A DNA stretch of 64,000 nucleotides. It comes from Agromyces badenianii. Its GTDB lineage: Bacteria > Actinomycetota > Actinomycetes > Actinomycetales > Microbacteriaceae. Position numbers and translations under genes: made by a program. Under the pieces are notes generated by a model. It was given only the letters and a program-made list of their open reading frames with translations, did no database searches and was not told where the DNA came from. Below, piece by piece: positions 19,074 to 28,889 of the stretch. Each line of letters starts with the position of its first letter. Position 1 is the stretch's first letter. Location of the stretch: assembly GCF_003070885.1 (NCBI RefSeq), contig NZ_CP028913.1, positions 1,488,001 to 1,552,000 on the forward strand, in the 5' to 3' direction.

Positions 19074-19787
19074 TCAGCGCATCTTGCCGCGCTGGGGCCG
19101 AGCCTTCATCGGGTCGATGCCCTTCGGGATCGGCAGGGAGCTCTGGAGCGAGTTCAAACGGTTCGACACCGCCAGCACCTCCGGCTTGGTGAGCGCGCGC
19201 TTCGACTTGCGCAGCGTCGCGGGAAGTTTGTGGAGTTTGATCGAGCCCTCGTCGGTGCCGACCGAGATGAGCATGACCGGAACGTTGGGCAGGATGCGGG
19301 CGACCTTGCGCTGCTCGTCGTCGAGCATGCGCTTCGTGCGCGATGCCGGGCCCTCGCTGATGAGCGCCACCCCGCCACGGCCCACGGCGCGGTAGACCGC
19401 GTCTTGTGTCTTGCCGTTGACGGCCACGGGCATCTCGTTGCCCACCCAGCCCCCGCGAAGGCCGCTGCGCAGCACTGCGCCGACGGCACCCGGCTGGTCT
19501 TCGATCTGCGAATAGGCGGCGCGCTCGGCTCGGCGCCCGAGGATGACGAGTGCGATGAGCAGACCGGCCAGCACCCCGGCGACGACCCACAGGGCGATCG
19601 TGAACCCGTTGCCCTCGCTGAACCAGATCGCCAGGCCGAGGCTGACGACCACCGGGGCGAGGAAGCCGAGGAGCATGAGCCACTGCGCGGTGGAATCGTA
19701 GCGGCGGGTCATCTGGAAGACCTGCCACATCTGCTTCATGCGGCCTGGCTCCTTCTGAGCCTTCGATGCGTCCTTGGTACGTGCCAT
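19074..19787 (-). CDS. DUF4191 membrane protein
   Basis: 237 residues. A basic N-terminus is followed by two adjacent membrane helices (residues ~35-56 and ~63-84) and a cytosolic domain of about 150 residues containing QIEDQPGAVGAVLRSGLRGG and VNGKTQDAVYRAVGRGGVAL. This is the DUF4191 family, conserved in actinobacteria and often next to lipA; function is unknown. The ATG at 19787 is seven bases after TATCCT. It lies downstream of lipA on the same strand. Confidence 0.92.
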   Translation of the reverse strand: MARTKDASKAQKEPGRMKQMWQVFQMTRRYDSTAQWLMLLGFLAPVVVSLGLAIWFSEGNGFTIALWVVAGVLAGLLIALVILGRRAERAAYSQIEDQPGAVGAVLRSGLRGGWVGNEMPVAVNGKTQDAVYRAVGRGGVALISEGPASRTKRMLDDEQRKVARILPNVPVMLISVGTDEGSIKLHKLPATLRKSKRALTKPEVLAVSNRLNSLQSSLPIPKGIDPMKARPQRGKMR

Positions 19788-19794
19788 GGTGTCA

Positions 19795-19800
19795 AGGATA
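19795..19800 (-). promoter_or_regulatory. -10 element TATCCT, leaderless start at 19787
   Basis: TATCCT on the minus strand seven bases before the DUF4191 ATG. Confidence 0.5.
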
Positions 19801-19859
19801 CCGGCGTAGCGGGTGGTCTCGGACCGCGATGTGCGAGCGGTCCGAGACGCGAGATCCCG

Positions 19860-20849
19860 CTACCCGACCGCCTGGGCGAAGCCGAGCGATGCATCGGCCA
19901 GGTGGGACAGCTCGGGAGGGAGCTGACGGCCCTTGGCCTGCATAGATTGCGCCCAGAGCCGCCCCGCCCGATACGAGGAACGCACCAGCGGGCCGGCGAG
20001 CACGCCGAGGAATCCGATCTCCTCGGCCTCCTCCTTGAGCTCGACGAACTCCTCGGGACGCACCCAGCGGGCGACCGGAAGGTGCCTCGGACTCGGCCGC
20101 AGGTACTGGGTCACCGTGATGATATCGGTGCCGGCGTCGTACAGGTCGCGGAGGGCCTGGGAGATCTCCGCGCGCTCCTCGCCCATGCCGAGGATGAGAT
20201 TCGATTTCGTGATGAGGCCGGCGTCGCGGCCCTGCGTGATCACGTCGAGCGATCGCTCGTAGCGGAAGGCCGGCCTGATGCGTTTGAAGATGCGCGGCAC
20301 CGTCTCGACGTTGTGCGCGAACACCTCGGGCCGTGCCGAGAAGACCTCGGCGAGGTGCACCGGGTTGCCCGAGAAGTCGGGCACGAGGATCTCGACGCCG
20401 GTTCCCGGCGACTGGCGGTGGATCTCGCGGATCGTCTCGGCGTAGAGCCACGCGCCCTCGTCGGGCAGGTCGTCGCGCGCCACGCCCGTGACGGTGGAGT
20501 AGCGCAGCTGCATCCGCACCACCGATTCGGCGACCCGGCGGGGTTCGTCGACGTCGTAGTCGGCCGGCTTGCCGGTGTCGATCTGGCAGAAGTCGCATCG
20601 ACGCGTGCACTGCGAACCGCCGATGAGGAACGTCGCCTCGCGATCTTCCCAGCACTCGTAGATGTTGGGGCAGCCGGCCTCCTGGCACACGGTGTGCAGG
20701 TCTTCGCTCTTGACCAGCGACTGGAGCGCCCGGTACTCGGGACCCATCTTCGCGCGGGTCTTGATCCACTCGGGCTTGCGCTCGATGGGCGTCTCGGCAT
20801 TGCGGACTTCCAGGCGCAGCATCCTGCGCCCATCTGGTGCGGTGCTCAT
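19860..20849 (-). CDS. lipA: Lipoyl synthase
   Basis: 329-residue radical-SAM enzyme that inserts two sulfurs into protein-bound octanoate. The auxiliary cluster motif [13 protein letters not shown] and the radical-SAM motif CTRRCDFCQ are present, as is the terminal RSSYRAG motif whose serine ligates the auxiliary cluster. The ATG overlaps the lipB stop (ATGA), so lipB-lipA form a coupled operon. Substrates are the E2 proteins of the dehydrogenase complexes, one of which is encoded about 2.3 kb upstream of lipB. Confidence 0.97.
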   Translation of the reverse strand: MSTAPDGRRMLRLEVRNAETPIERKPEWIKTRAKMGPEYRALQSLVKSEDLHTVCQEAGCPNIYECWEDREATFLIGGSQCTRRCDFCQIDTGKPADYDVDEPRRVAESVVRMQLRYSTVTGVARDDLPDEGAWLYAETIREIHRQSPGTGVEILVPDFSGNPVHLAEVFSARPEVFAHNVETVPRIFKRIRPAFRYERSLDVITQGRDAGLITKSNLILGMGEERAEISQALRDLYDAGTDIITVTQYLRPSPRHLPVARWVRPEEFVELKEEAEEIGFLGVLAGPLVRSSYRAGRLWAQSMQAKGRQLPPELSHLADASLGFAQAVG

Positions 20850-21481
20850 GCGTTGACCGCCGCCTCGGCACGGAATCGTTCGCTGATCGGCTCGATGAGA
20901 TCGGCCGGGGTCACGGTGCGACCCAGTTCGCGGCTGATCGTGGTCACGCCGGCATCGCGGATGCCGCACGCGACGATCTTGTCGTAGGCGTCGAGCGTGT
21001 TGCTGGCGTTCAGGGCGAAGCCGTGCATCGTGACGCCGCTCTCGACCCGGATGCCGATGGCCGCGATCTTGTTCTCCGCCCCGGCAGGGCCGACCCAGAC
21101 GCCCGACCTGCCCTCGACGCGGCGGGTCTGCAGCCCGATTCCGGCGAGCACGTCGATGAGGATGCTCTCGAGCCGACGAACGTAGCCGACGACGTCGATG
21201 GGTTCGGGCAGGCGCAGGATCGGGTATCCGATGAGTTGGCCCGGGCCATGCCAGGTGATCTTGCCGCCGCGATCGACGTCGATGACCGGCGTGCCGTCGG
21301 TCGGGCGTTCCTCGGGCGAGGTCCGCTTGCCGGCGGTGTAGACGGACGGGTGCTCCAGGAGGAGTACGGTGTCGGGGCGTTCGCCCCTGACGACCGCGCG
21401 ATGGACGGCGCGCTGAAGGTCGAGACCCTCGATGTACGGCACGGAGTTGGCGCTTAGCCCCGCGACGACGAAGTCGAGCAT
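20846..21481 (-). CDS. lipB: Octanoyl-ACP:protein octanoyltransferase
   Basis: 211 residues. Moves octanoate from acyl carrier protein to the lipoyl domain lysine. Conserved segments: [35 protein letters not shown], the catalytic lysine in [20 protein letters not shown], and the catalytic cysteine in YDKIVACGI. The ATG at 21481 is seven bases after TAAGCT. First gene of the lipB-lipA operon; its stop overlaps the lipA start. Confidence 0.97.
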   Translation of the reverse strand: MLDFVVAGLSANSVPYIEGLDLQRAVHRAVVRGERPDTVLLLEHPSVYTAGKRTSPEERPTDGTPVIDVDRGGKITWHGPGQLIGYPILRLPEPIDVVGYVRRLESILIDVLAGIGLQTRRVEGRSGVWVGPAGAENKIAAIGIRVESGVTMHGFALNASNTLDAYDKIVACGIRDAGVTTISRELGRTVTPADLIEPISERFRAEAAVNA

Positions 21482-21488
21482 GGCAATC

Positions 21489-21494
21489 AGCTTA
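21489..21494 (-). promoter_or_regulatory. -10 element TAAGCT, leaderless start of lipB
   Basis: TAAGCT on the minus strand seven bases before the lipB ATG. Confidence 0.55.
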
Positions 21495-21590
21495 GGTCAC
21501 TCGTCCTCGACATCCGTCGGCTGGGCCTGTGAGTCCACATCGACGTGGTCGCCGCGGTGTCTGCGCGCGGGAGCACGACACGCTGTTCGT

Positions 21591-23180
21591 ATGGTGCGAC
21601 ATGGCAGAAGAGCTCACGACACCGACGTGGTGGCCGAAGGGCCGGCCCCGGCTGAGCCGACGCTCGCCGGCTATCGCCTGTTGCGGCGCATCGCGTCGGG
21701 GGAGCGGGCCGAGGTGTTTCTCGCGTCGGTCGATCGCACGACCGACGCCGCTCCAGACGAGCCCGCTCCGCTCGTGGTCGTGCGGGTCTACGACACGGCG
21801 GCGGCGGGTGAGGCGATCGCCGTCGAGGTCGAGGCGATGTCGACGGATGCCTCGGGCTCGCTGCCTGAGCTCTTCGACATCGCAACCTTCGACGACGGGC
21901 GCTGCGTGCTCGCGGTCGAACGTCTCACCGGACCCTCGGTCGCGCGCATCATCGCCGAGCGAACGCTGACGCCCGGCGAGGCGGTCACCATCCTCGCTCC
22001 GATCGTGGTCGCGGTCGCCGAGCTCGCGCGATCGGGGTTCGCGCACACGAGGCTCTCGCCCGGCGATGTGCTGCTCGACGGTCAGGGGCGCCCGCGTCTC
22101 GTCGGGCTGGGCGGTCTCCAGCGGCTTCCGACCACGGTGCACGCCCGCACTCCGCTGCTTCGCGCGGGCCACGTCGCACTCGCCGACCTCATCGACGACG
22201 TGCTGGCCGCCACTCGGCCGGCAGAGCCGCTCGCACCGGTCGCCGAGCTCCTGCACGACCGTCTGGCGACCCGTCCGTTCACCCCGTGCGAGGCCGAGCT
22301 CGAGCGCGCGTTGTTCGCTGCGGCGGCACCGACCGCGGTGGGAGGTATCACCGTGACGGCACGCCGCTCCGCACTCCCGACCCGCATGTCACCGCCGCTC
22401 GACGATGCATCTGGTGTCGGGGTCTCGGGCGACGACCCAGAAGTCTCAGCACCCAGCAGAGAGCGCCGGAACGGCATGCAGACGCTCCTCGCGCTTGCGC
22501 AATGGCCGGCTTTTCTCGCTTGCGCGCGCGCGTCCATACCCGCGACCAGCGCCGAGCGGCCAGCTGCCGGGGTTCGATCACGGCTGCAGTCGGCCGTGCG
22601 TCGCCGGCGACCGACGCTCATCGTCGGGGGCTTGGTCGGCGGGGGAGTGCTCGTGCTGCTGCTGACCCTCGTGCCGCCCGCGACAGCCCGGGTCGAGCCG
22701 GCGGCCGGCAGCACGGGCGCGATCCTGACGGAGGCCGAAGCGCCGGCCGAGCAGCCCTCCGTCGAGGCATCCGTCGTCGCCGGGCCCGACGGTGCTGACG
22801 CGGCAGACGGTGCAAACGCGGCCGACGGTGGTGACGCGGCGGTGCCGTCGGGCGCGACGAGCTCGGAGGAGATCGTTGCTGCGGTCGCGGCGCTCCTGGC
22901 TCGCCGAGCGGAGTGCTTCGAGTCGCTCGATCTCGAGTGCCTGTCGGAGGTGCTGCAGCCGGGGTCGGCGAGCGAGTCCGACGATGTCGCCGCCATGGCG
23001 ACCGCACGCGACGGAGGCGAATCGATGCCTGCGTTCGACACGACACGCGTCGCGGTCACCGCGCAGATGGGCGCAGCGGCGCTCGTGAGCGTCCCCTACG
23101 CGGCTGGAGAACGAGAACCGGCCTCGCTCCTCGTGATGAGGGGCGAGACCGGTTGGCGACTTCGAGAGATCTTCGACTAG
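21591..23180 (+). CDS. Membrane-anchored protein-kinase-like (pseudokinase) protein
   Basis: About 529 residues from the ATG at 21591 (the exact start is uncertain; in-frame GTGs follow). Residues ~25-250 follow a protein-kinase fold: [18 protein letters not shown] resembles the P-loop, LVVVRVYD replaces the VAIK lysine strand, and [21 protein letters not shown] stands where HRDlKPxN should be, while the DFG position reads GLGGL. Lysine, catalytic Asp and DFG Asp are all missing, so catalysis is unlikely. A transmembrane helix ([20 protein letters not shown], ~342-361) is followed by an Ala/Asp-rich linker and an extracytoplasmic domain. It is convergent with the E2 gene, sharing the stop sequence CTAG. 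Function is unknown. Confidence 0.8.
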   Translation: MVRHGRRAHDTDVVAEGPAPAEPTLAGYRLLRRIASGERAEVFLASVDRTTDAAPDEPAPLVVVRVYDTAAAGEAIAVEVEAMSTDASGSLPELFDIATFDDGRCVLAVERLTGPSVARIIAERTLTPGEAVTILAPIVVAVAELARSGFAHTRLSPGDVLLDGQGRPRLVGLGGLQRLPTTVHARTPLLRAGHVALADLIDDVLAATRPAEPLAPVAELLHDRLATRPFTPCEAELERALFAAAAPTAVGGITVTARRSALPTRMSPPLDDASGVGVSGDDPEVSAPSRERRNGMQTLLALAQWPAFLACARASIPATSAERPAAGVRSRLQSAVRRRRPTLIVGGLVGGGVLVLLLTLVPPATARVEPAAGSTGAILTEAEAPAEQPSVEASVVAGPDGADAADGANAADGGDAAVPSGATSSEEIVAAVAALLARRAECFESLDLECLSEVLQPGSASESDDVAAMATARDGGESMPAFDTTRVAVTAQMGAAALVSVPYAAGEREPASLLVMRGETGWRLREIFD

Positions 23181-24610
23181 ATGCCGAGGTCAGCCTCGAA
23201 TGCACCCTCCTCGAGCCGCTCCTTGATGGCGGTGAGGAAACGGGCCGCGTCGGCGCCGTCGATGATGCGGTGGTCGTAGGAGAGGGCCAGGTAGACCATC
23301 GAACGGACGGCGATCGCATCGGCGCCATCGGTCGAGACGACCACGGGACGCTTGACGACGGTGCCGGTGCCGAGGATCGCCGACTGGGGAAGGAACACGA
23401 CGGGAGTGTCGAAGAGCGCCCCGCGCGAACCCGTGTTCGTCAGGGTGAACGTGCCACCCGAGAGCTCGTCGGGCTTCAGCTGGTTGTTGCGCGTGCGCTC
23501 GGCGAGGTCGGCGATCTGACCGGCGAGGCCGGCCAGGTCGAGCTCCGCGGAGTCGCGGATGACCGGGGTCAGCAGGCCGCGCTCGGTGTCTACCGCGATG
23601 CTCATGTTCTCGTGCGCCGGGTAGACGATGCTGTCGCCGTCGACGGTGGAGTTGATGATCGGGTACGCACGGAGCGCCTCGGCGGCGGCCATCGCGAAGA
23701 ACGGCAGGAAGGAGAGCTTGTTGCCGGTCTTGGCGAGGAAGTCGCCCTTGACCTTGTCGCGCAGGCGCGCGACGCGGGTCACATCGACCTCGACGACGGT
23801 CGTGAGCTGTGCGGTCGAGGTCATGGAGACCACCGCGCGTTCGGCGACGACCTTGCGCAGGCGCGTCATCGGCACGGTGGTGCCGCGCAGCGGCGAGATC
23901 TCGAGCGGCTGACGCGCCGGTGCCGGCGCAGCGGAGGCTGCGGGCGCGGCGTTGGCCGAGATGATGTCCTGCTTGCGGATGCGTCCGCCCACTCCGGTGC
24001 CGGTGACGCTCGCGAGGTCGACGCCCTGCTCGTTCGCCAGCTTGCGCACGATCGGCGTCACGTAGCCGGCGGGGCCGGCGTGCGAGCCTCCGGAGGGAGC
24101 TGCGGGAGCTGCGGGTGCGGTGGGCTCGGCGACCGGTGCTGCGGGCTCCGCGACCGGTGCTGCCGGGGCGACGGGCTGGGCTGCCGGGGCGACGGGCTGG
24201 GCTGCAGGCTCGGCGACCGGTGCTGCGGGTGCGGCAGGCTCGGCGACCGGTGCTGCCGGCGCGACGGGCTCGGCGACCGGTGCTGCCGGTGCGGCAGGCT
24301 CCGCTGCCGGTGCGGCAGGCTCTGCGGCGGGTGCCGCTGCCTCGGGAGCAGCGGGGGCCGCTCCAGCGCCCGAGCCGTCGCCGATGGTCACGAGTGCGGT
24401 GCCGACCTCGACGGTTTCATCCTCTTGGACGAGGATCGCCTCGATGACACCGGCGACTGGCGACGGAATCTCGGTGTCGACCTTGTCGGTCGAGACCTCG
24501 AGCAGCGGCTCGTCGACCTCGACACGGTCGCCGACATTCTTCAGCCAGCGGGTGACCGTGCCCTCAGTGACACTCTCTCCGAGTGCCGGGAGGCTGACGG
24601 ATTCGCTCAT
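23177..24610 (-). CDS. sucB: Dihydrolipoamide acyltransferase (E2) of 2-oxoacid dehydrogenase
   Basis: 477 residues. One lipoyl domain (1-75) with the lipoylated lysine in [12 protein letters not shown], a long Ala/Pro-rich hinge (~80-175), the E3/E1-binding domain ([20 protein letters not shown], ~185-220), and the catalytic acyltransferase domain ending in [16 protein letters not shown], which holds the HxxxDG active site. In actinobacteria this protein, usually labelled SucB or DlaT, serves as E2 for AceE and 2-oxoglutarate dehydrogenase. RBS AAGGAG precedes the ATG. lpdA (E3) lies just upstream on the same strand; aceE is elsewhere in the window. Confidence 0.95.
   Translation of the reverse strand: MSESVSLPALGESVTEGTVTRWLKNVGDRVEVDEPLLEVSTDKVDTEIPSPVAGVIEAILVQEDETVEVGTALVTIGDGSGAGAAPAAPEAAAPAAEPAAPAAEPAAPAAPVAEPVAPAAPVAEPAAPAAPVAEPAAQPVAPAAQPVAPAAPVAEPAAPVAEPTAPAAPAAPSGGSHAGPAGYVTPIVRKLANEQGVDLASVTGTGVGGRIRKQDIISANAAPAASAAPAPARQPLEISPLRGTTVPMTRLRKVVAERAVVSMTSTAQLTTVVEVDVTRVARLRDKVKGDFLAKTGNKLSFLPFFAMAAAEALRAYPIINSTVDGDSIVYPAHENMSIAVDTERGLLTPVIRDSAELDLAGLAGQIADLAERTRNNQLKPDELSGGTFTLTNTGSRGALFDTPVVFLPQSAILGTGTVVKRPVVVSTDGADAIAVRSMVYLALSYDHRIIDGADAARFLTAIKERLEEGAFEADLGI
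24110..24350 (-). repeat. Ala/Pro linker repeats within the E2 gene
   Basis: Degenerate tandem repeats of about 15-30 bases built on GCGACCGGTGCTGC-type words encode [10 protein letters not shown] units of the flexible hinge. Recombination between copies would change hinge length in frame. Confidence 0.8.
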
Positions 24611-24678
24611 TCGCTTGTCTCCTTCACAGCGTGGGAACGCTTTCTAGCTTATTGCAGTAGTGGATTCGAACGCCGGGT

Positions 24679-26052
24679 TCAGATGGCGTGCAAGGGCTTG
24701 CCGGCCAACTTCAGCACGGCTTCGCCGAACGCCTCGCCCTGAGTCGGGTGGGCGTGGATGAACGGGGCGATGTCTTCGGGGTACGCCTCCCAGTTCACCG
24801 CGAGCTGGGCCTCGGCGATCAGTTCGCCGACGCGGCCGCCGATCATGTGCACGCCGACGATCGGGCCCTCGTTGACTCGGACGACCTTGATCGAACCGGA
24901 GGTGCCGAGGATGCTGCTCTTGCCGTTGCCGGCGAGGTTGTACTCGAACGACGACACCTGCTCGGCGCCGAACTTCTCGGCAGCCTTCGCTTCGGTGTAG
25001 CCGACGGAGGCGACCTCGGGCTCGCAGTAGGTGATCTTCGGGATGTTGACGTCTTCGACGACGATGGGAGCGAGGCCGGCGATCTCCTCGGCGATGAAGA
25101 TGCCCTGCTGGTAGCTGCGGTGCGCGAGCTGCAGACCGGGCACGATGTCGCCCGCCGCGTAGATGCCCGGGACGCTCGTCTCGAGGCGGTCGTTCGTGAT
25201 GACGAAGCCGCGGTCGATCGTGATGCCGGCCTCTTCGTAGCCGAGGTTCTGGGTGACCGGTCCGCGACCGACGGCGACGAGCAGCAGCTCGGCCTCGTAG
25301 GTGGTGCCGTTCTCGAGCGTCACGACGACGCCGGCGTCATTCTGAGTCACATTCTGGAACCGGACTCCGAGCGAGTACTCGATGCCGCGCTTGCGGAATG
25401 CGCGCTCGAGCTGCTTGGAGATCGTCTCTTCTTCGTTGGGCACCAGGTGGGGCAGTGCCTCGATGATGGTGACCTCTGCGCCGAACGAGTTCCACACGCT
25501 GGCGAACTCGACGCCGATGACGCCGCCGCCGAGCACAGCGACCTTCTTCGGGATGAAGTCGAGTTCGAGCGCCTGTTCGCTCGTGATCACGCGGCCGCCG
25601 ATCTCGAGGCCGGGAAGCGAACGGGAGTAGGAACCGGTCGCGAGCACGACGTTCTTGCCGGTGTAGCGGTCGTCGCCGACGGCCACGGTGTTCGCGCCGA
25701 CGAGACGCCCCTGACCGGCGACGACGGTGATGCCGCGAGCCTTCAGCAGGCCCTGCAGGCCCTTCCATTTGCTGGAGACGATGCCCTCGCGGTACGCCGA
25801 GACGGCCGCGATGTCGATGCCGTCGAACGTGGTCTTCACGCCGTACTTCGCAGATTCGCGTGCGACCTCGGCGACCTCGGCCGAGTGGAGCAGGGCCTTC
25901 GTCGGGATGCAGCCGCGGTGCAGACATGTGCCGCCGAGCTTGTCCTTCTCGATCACCACGGCCGTCAGGCCGAGCTCGACGGCGCGGATCGCAGCGGCGT
26001 AACCGGCGCTGCCTCCGCCCAGGACGACAATGTCAAAGTTCTGCTCGGACAA
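24679..26052 (-). CDS. lpdA: Dihydrolipoamide dehydrogenase (E3)
   Basis: 457-residue flavoprotein that reoxidises dihydrolipoamide with NAD+. FAD motif FDIVVLGGGSAGYAAAIRA, redox disulfide GGTCLHRGCIPTKALLHSAE, NAD motif VAVLGGGVIGVEFASVW, second FAD motif IYAAGDIVPGLQLAH, and the C-terminal catalytic His-Glu in HAHPTQGEAFGEAV. Upstream of the E2 gene on the same strand with a 68-base gap, and separated from pepA by a hairpin, so lpdA-E2 probably form a transcription unit. Confidence 0.97.
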   Translation of the reverse strand: MSEQNFDIVVLGGGSAGYAAAIRAVELGLTAVVIEKDKLGGTCLHRGCIPTKALLHSAEVAEVARESAKYGVKTTFDGIDIAAVSAYREGIVSSKWKGLQGLLKARGITVVAGQGRLVGANTVAVGDDRYTGKNVVLATGSYSRSLPGLEIGGRVITSEQALELDFIPKKVAVLGGGVIGVEFASVWNSFGAEVTIIEALPHLVPNEEETISKQLERAFRKRGIEYSLGVRFQNVTQNDAGVVVTLENGTTYEAELLLVAVGRGPVTQNLGYEEAGITIDRGFVITNDRLETSVPGIYAAGDIVPGLQLAHRSYQQGIFIAEEIAGLAPIVVEDVNIPKITYCEPEVASVGYTEAKAAEKFGAEQVSSFEYNLAGNGKSSILGTSGSIKVVRVNEGPIVGVHMIGGRVGELIAEAQLAVNWEAYPEDIAPFIHAHPTQGEAFGEAVLKLAGKPLHAI

Positions 26053-26118
26053 CCGCTATCTCCCTTGCGCACCAGATCTGCGACACGGACTGTCTCCGGT
26101 TCGTTCCCGGGACAGGCT

Positions 26119-26143
26119 GTATGGGCGACGTTGTCGCCCATAC
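26119..26143 (-). terminator. Hairpin downstream of pepA
   Basis: GTATGGGCGAC (26119-26129) and GTCGCCCATAC (26133-26143) form a perfect 11-bp stem with a 3-base loop, eight bases after the pepA stop on the minus strand. No T-tract. Confidence 0.6.
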
Positions 26144-26150
26144 GACCTTA

Positions 26151-27623
26151 CTACTCGGCGGCGAGGTGCTCGGCCAGCCGTACGAGGGTGCGCACGGCGA
26201 CGCCGGTCGCCCCCGAGCCGGTGAATCCGAACGCGCCGCCCGTGTTGTTCGAGGGCCCGGCGATGTCGAGATGCGCCCACGGAATGCGCGCTTCCGTGCC
26301 CTCGCGAACGCCGACGAACTCCTGCAGGAACACCCCGGCGAGGAGCATCCCGGGCACCGTCATGCCGAGCTTGGTGTTCGTGAGATCGGCGACATCCGAC
26401 TTCAGGTACTGCATGAGGTCGCGGGGGAGCGGCATCGGCCAGGTGCGCTCGTCGACCGAATCGGCCGCATCGCGCACTCGCTCGACGAGTGCGTCGTCGC
26501 CCATGACCCCCGCGATGCGGTGACCGAGGGCGACCACCTGCGCCCCGGTGAGGGTCGCCACGTCGACGATCGCGTCGGGCTGCTCCTCGCTCGCGGCGAC
26601 GAGGCCGTCTGCGAGCACGAGCCGGCCCTCGGCGTCGGTGTTCAGCACCTCGACGGTCTTGCCGCCGCGGATGCGCAGCACGTCGTTCGGCCGCATAGCG
26701 GTCGACGAGGGAAGGTTCTCGGCGAGGCACAGCCAACCGGTCACCCGGATCGGCGCCTCGAGTTCGGCGAGCGCGACCATCGCCGAGAGGATGGCGGCGG
26801 CGCCGGCCATGTCGGTCTTCATGCCGACGAGCGATCCCATCGGCTTCAGCGAGAGGCCGCCCGAATCGTAGGTGATGCCCTTGCCGACGAGGGCGAGGTG
26901 AGCGGATGCCCCGGCCGGCGCGTACTCGAGGCGCACGAGTCGCGGACCACGACTCGACCCCTTGCCGACCGCGAGGATGCCGCCGAACCCGTCGGCGGCG
27001 AGGGCCTCTTCGTCCCACACCCTGGCGGTGATGCCCACTGCGCCGGCCGCGTCCACCGCGATCTCGGCAAGCCGTGCCGGGAAGAGGTCGGCGGGTGGCA
27101 TGTTGACGAGGTCTTTGGTGCGAGCCACTGCCGCGACGACCGAACGCACGCGCTCGATGCCGATCGCCGACTCGGCGAAGGCGGAGTGCAGGGTGATCCG
27201 CGCCGGTCGCGGCTTCGGCTCCGAACGGTACTCGTCGTAGCCGTAGGCGCCGAGTGCCGCGCCCTCGAGGAGGGCGGCCGCCGATGCCGCGTCGTCGGTC
27301 GGAATGGCGATCGCCACTGTGATCGCGCCCTTGAGCTGGCGCAGCGCGCTGCCCGCGGCGAGACGGAGGCTCGCGGCATCCGCTCGATCGCCGATGCCGG
27401 CCACTGCGACGACGCGTGCGCCGCCCTCGGGCGCCGGGATGCGGACGAGTTCCTCCGGGCTGCCGCTCACCTCGAGCACCGCGAGGAGCGGGGCCACCCA
27501 CTCGAAACCGGGCTCGGAGAGGAGTTCTGGACCCGCCGGGCCCTTGCGGGAGGCGAGCACGACGACGTCGGCGTCGGAGACGGATGCGGGGGAGTCGGTC
27601 ACGGAGAGGATGGGTACTGCCAT
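26151..27623 (-). CDS. pepA: Leucyl aminopeptidase (M17)
   Basis: 490 residues. Cytosolic dinuclear-zinc aminopeptidase of family M17. The N-terminal macro-like domain (1-160) is divergent; the catalytic domain shows LVGKGITYDSGGLSLKP (metal ligands Lys and Asp), MKTDMAGAAA (Asp) and VLNTDAEGRLVLADGL (Asp, Glu and catalytic Arg), then DVATLTGAQVVALGH. The start at 27623 is six bases after TACGAT; an upstream in-frame ATG at 27656 is less likely. Divergent from the PAC2 gene. Confidence 0.96.
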   Translation of the reverse strand: MAVPILSVTDSPASVSDADVVVLASRKGPAGPELLSEPGFEWVAPLLAVLEVSGSPEELVRIPAPEGGARVVAVAGIGDRADAASLRLAAGSALRQLKGAITVAIAIPTDDAASAAALLEGAALGAYGYDEYRSEPKPRPARITLHSAFAESAIGIERVRSVVAAVARTKDLVNMPPADLFPARLAEIAVDAAGAVGITARVWDEEALAADGFGGILAVGKGSSRGPRLVRLEYAPAGASAHLALVGKGITYDSGGLSLKPMGSLVGMKTDMAGAAAILSAMVALAELEAPIRVTGWLCLAENLPSSTAMRPNDVLRIRGGKTVEVLNTDAEGRLVLADGLVAASEEQPDAIVDVATLTGAQVVALGHRIAGVMGDDALVERVRDAADSVDERTWPMPLPRDLMQYLKSDVADLTNTKLGMTVPGMLLAGVFLQEFVGVREGTEARIPWAHLDIAGPSNNTGGAFGFTGSGATGVAVRTLVRLAEHLAAE

Positions 27624-27629
27624 GCAGCG

Positions 27630-27635
27630 ATCGTA
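27630..27635 (-). promoter_or_regulatory. -10 element TACGAT, leaderless start of pepA
   Basis: TACGAT on the minus strand six bases before the pepA ATG. Confidence 0.5.
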
Positions 27636-27698
27636 TGTGTTCGCTCTGGGCATCACGGCGCCGCCGGGCTATCCGGAGGAGGTGTCCGTCGACGTCAG

Positions 27699-27704
27699 TA
27701 GGCT
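27699..27704 (+). promoter_or_regulatory. -10 element TAGGCT, leaderless start at 27711
   Basis: TAGGCT six bases before the ATG of the PAC2 gene. Confidence 0.55.
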
Positions 27705-27710
27705 GAGAGC

Positions 27711-28637
27711 ATGCGCGATCCCCGCTCCCTGTACGAGCTGAATGCCGACGTGGCAGTGCCCGCCGGACTGCCGCTCGTCGCGGGCCTCACGGGGTTCGCC
27801 GATGCCGGCGCCGCCGTCGCGCAGACCACGGAGTACCTGCTCGCGACCCTCGACAGCACGGTCGTCGCATCCTTCGACGCCGACGAGCTGCTCGACTACC
27901 GTGCGCGCCGGCCGGTCATCCTCTTCGAGGCAGATCACCTCGCCGACTACACGCCGCCGCGGCTGAGCCTCGACTTGGCCGTCGACGAGCTGGGCCAGCA
28001 GTTCCTGCTCCTCACCGGCTACGAGCCCGACTTCCAATGGCAGCGATTCAGTTCGGCCGTGCTCGGGCTCATCGAACAGTTCGAGGTGTCGTCGACGACC
28101 TGGATCAACTCGATCCCCATGCCGGTCCCGCACACGCGCCCGATCGGCGTCACGGTGAGCGGCAACCGCGCCGAACTGATCGAGGCGATGTCGATCTGGC
28201 GCCCCACCACGCAGGTGCCCGCGAATGCGCTGCACCTCGTCGAGTACCGCCTGCAAGAGCTCGACCACCCGACCTCTGGATTCGTGCTGCTCGTTCCGCA
28301 CTACCTCGCCGACGCCGAGTACCCGTCGGCTGCGATCGCCGCGCTCGAGGCGATCAGCGCGTCGACCGGTCGCATCTTCCCGACCGACGCCCTTCGCGAA
28401 CAGGGGCGCGACTTCATCGCACGCATCGACGAGCAGGTGTCTGACAATGCCGAACTCGCGAAGCTCGTCGGCACGCTCGAACAGCGCCATGACGCCTACA
28501 TGGAGGGCACGACACTCCGCTCCCCGCTCACCGACGAAGACGGTGAGCTGCCCTCCGCCGACGAGATCGCCGCAGAGCTCGAGAAGTTCCTCGCGTTCCG
28601 CCGCGGCAGCGACGACGACACGCCGCGCAGCGTCTGA
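27711..28637 (+). CDS. PAC2-family protein
   Basis: 308 residues of the PAC2 (proteasome assembly chaperone-like) family found in many actinobacteria. Visible family features: LVAGLTGFADAGAAVAQTTEYL, DELLDYRARRPVI, FLLLTGYEPDFQW, SIPMPVPHTRPIGVTVSG and GFVLLVPHYLADAEYPSAA. Several family members have been described as associated with amide-ligase or proteasome contexts, but no proteasome gene is present here, so function is open. Located just before sigA on the same strand, with a 250-base gap holding the sigA promoter. Confidence 0.9.
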   Translation: MRDPRSLYELNADVAVPAGLPLVAGLTGFADAGAAVAQTTEYLLATLDSTVVASFDADELLDYRARRPVILFEADHLADYTPPRLSLDLAVDELGQQFLLLTGYEPDFQWQRFSSAVLGLIEQFEVSSTTWINSIPMPVPHTRPIGVTVSGNRAELIEAMSIWRPTTQVPANALHLVEYRLQELDHPTSGFVLLVPHYLADAEYPSAAIAALEAISASTGRIFPTDALREQGRDFIARIDEQVSDNAELAKLVGTLEQRHDAYMEGTTLRSPLTDEDGELPSADEIAAELEKFLAFRRGSDDDTPRSV

Positions 28638-28727
28638 GCCGCTCGGGAATGCCCGCACGGGCGCTGTTGTTCAGGTCAGAGAGGCCGGAATCCGCCGCGA
28701 TCAGGCGTGATGCGGTGCGTCGGTCTG

Positions 28728-28733
28728 TATAAT
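28728..28733 (+). promoter_or_regulatory. sigA promoter -10 (TATAAT)
   Basis: A perfect TATAAT preceded by TCTG, about 150 bases before the sigA ATG. No clear -35. The predicted leader of ~150 bases includes a small GGACC/GGTCC hairpin and ends in GGAGAGG. Confidence 0.6.
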
Positions 28734-28889
28734 GGTGGCAGGACCCGTTCTGGTCCGCTCGTGCGACGAACATCGCGCCGAAGCAGCGGACTTGACATGG
28801 GTCCTCATAGTGTCCGAAAACAACCGGACCGAGTGCATGAGCCGCGCCGTCCCGAGGCACGCGGCACCACGGTAGGAGAGGTTCAACGA

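Noticed and set aside
24110..24350. Tandem repeats considered as a CRISPR array
   Set aside because: Units are degenerate, in frame and encode the Ala/Pro hinge of E2; there are no unique spacers and no cas genes.
28734..28889. Riboswitch in the sigA leader
   Set aside because: Only a short hairpin is visible; no known riboswitch consensus was recognised.
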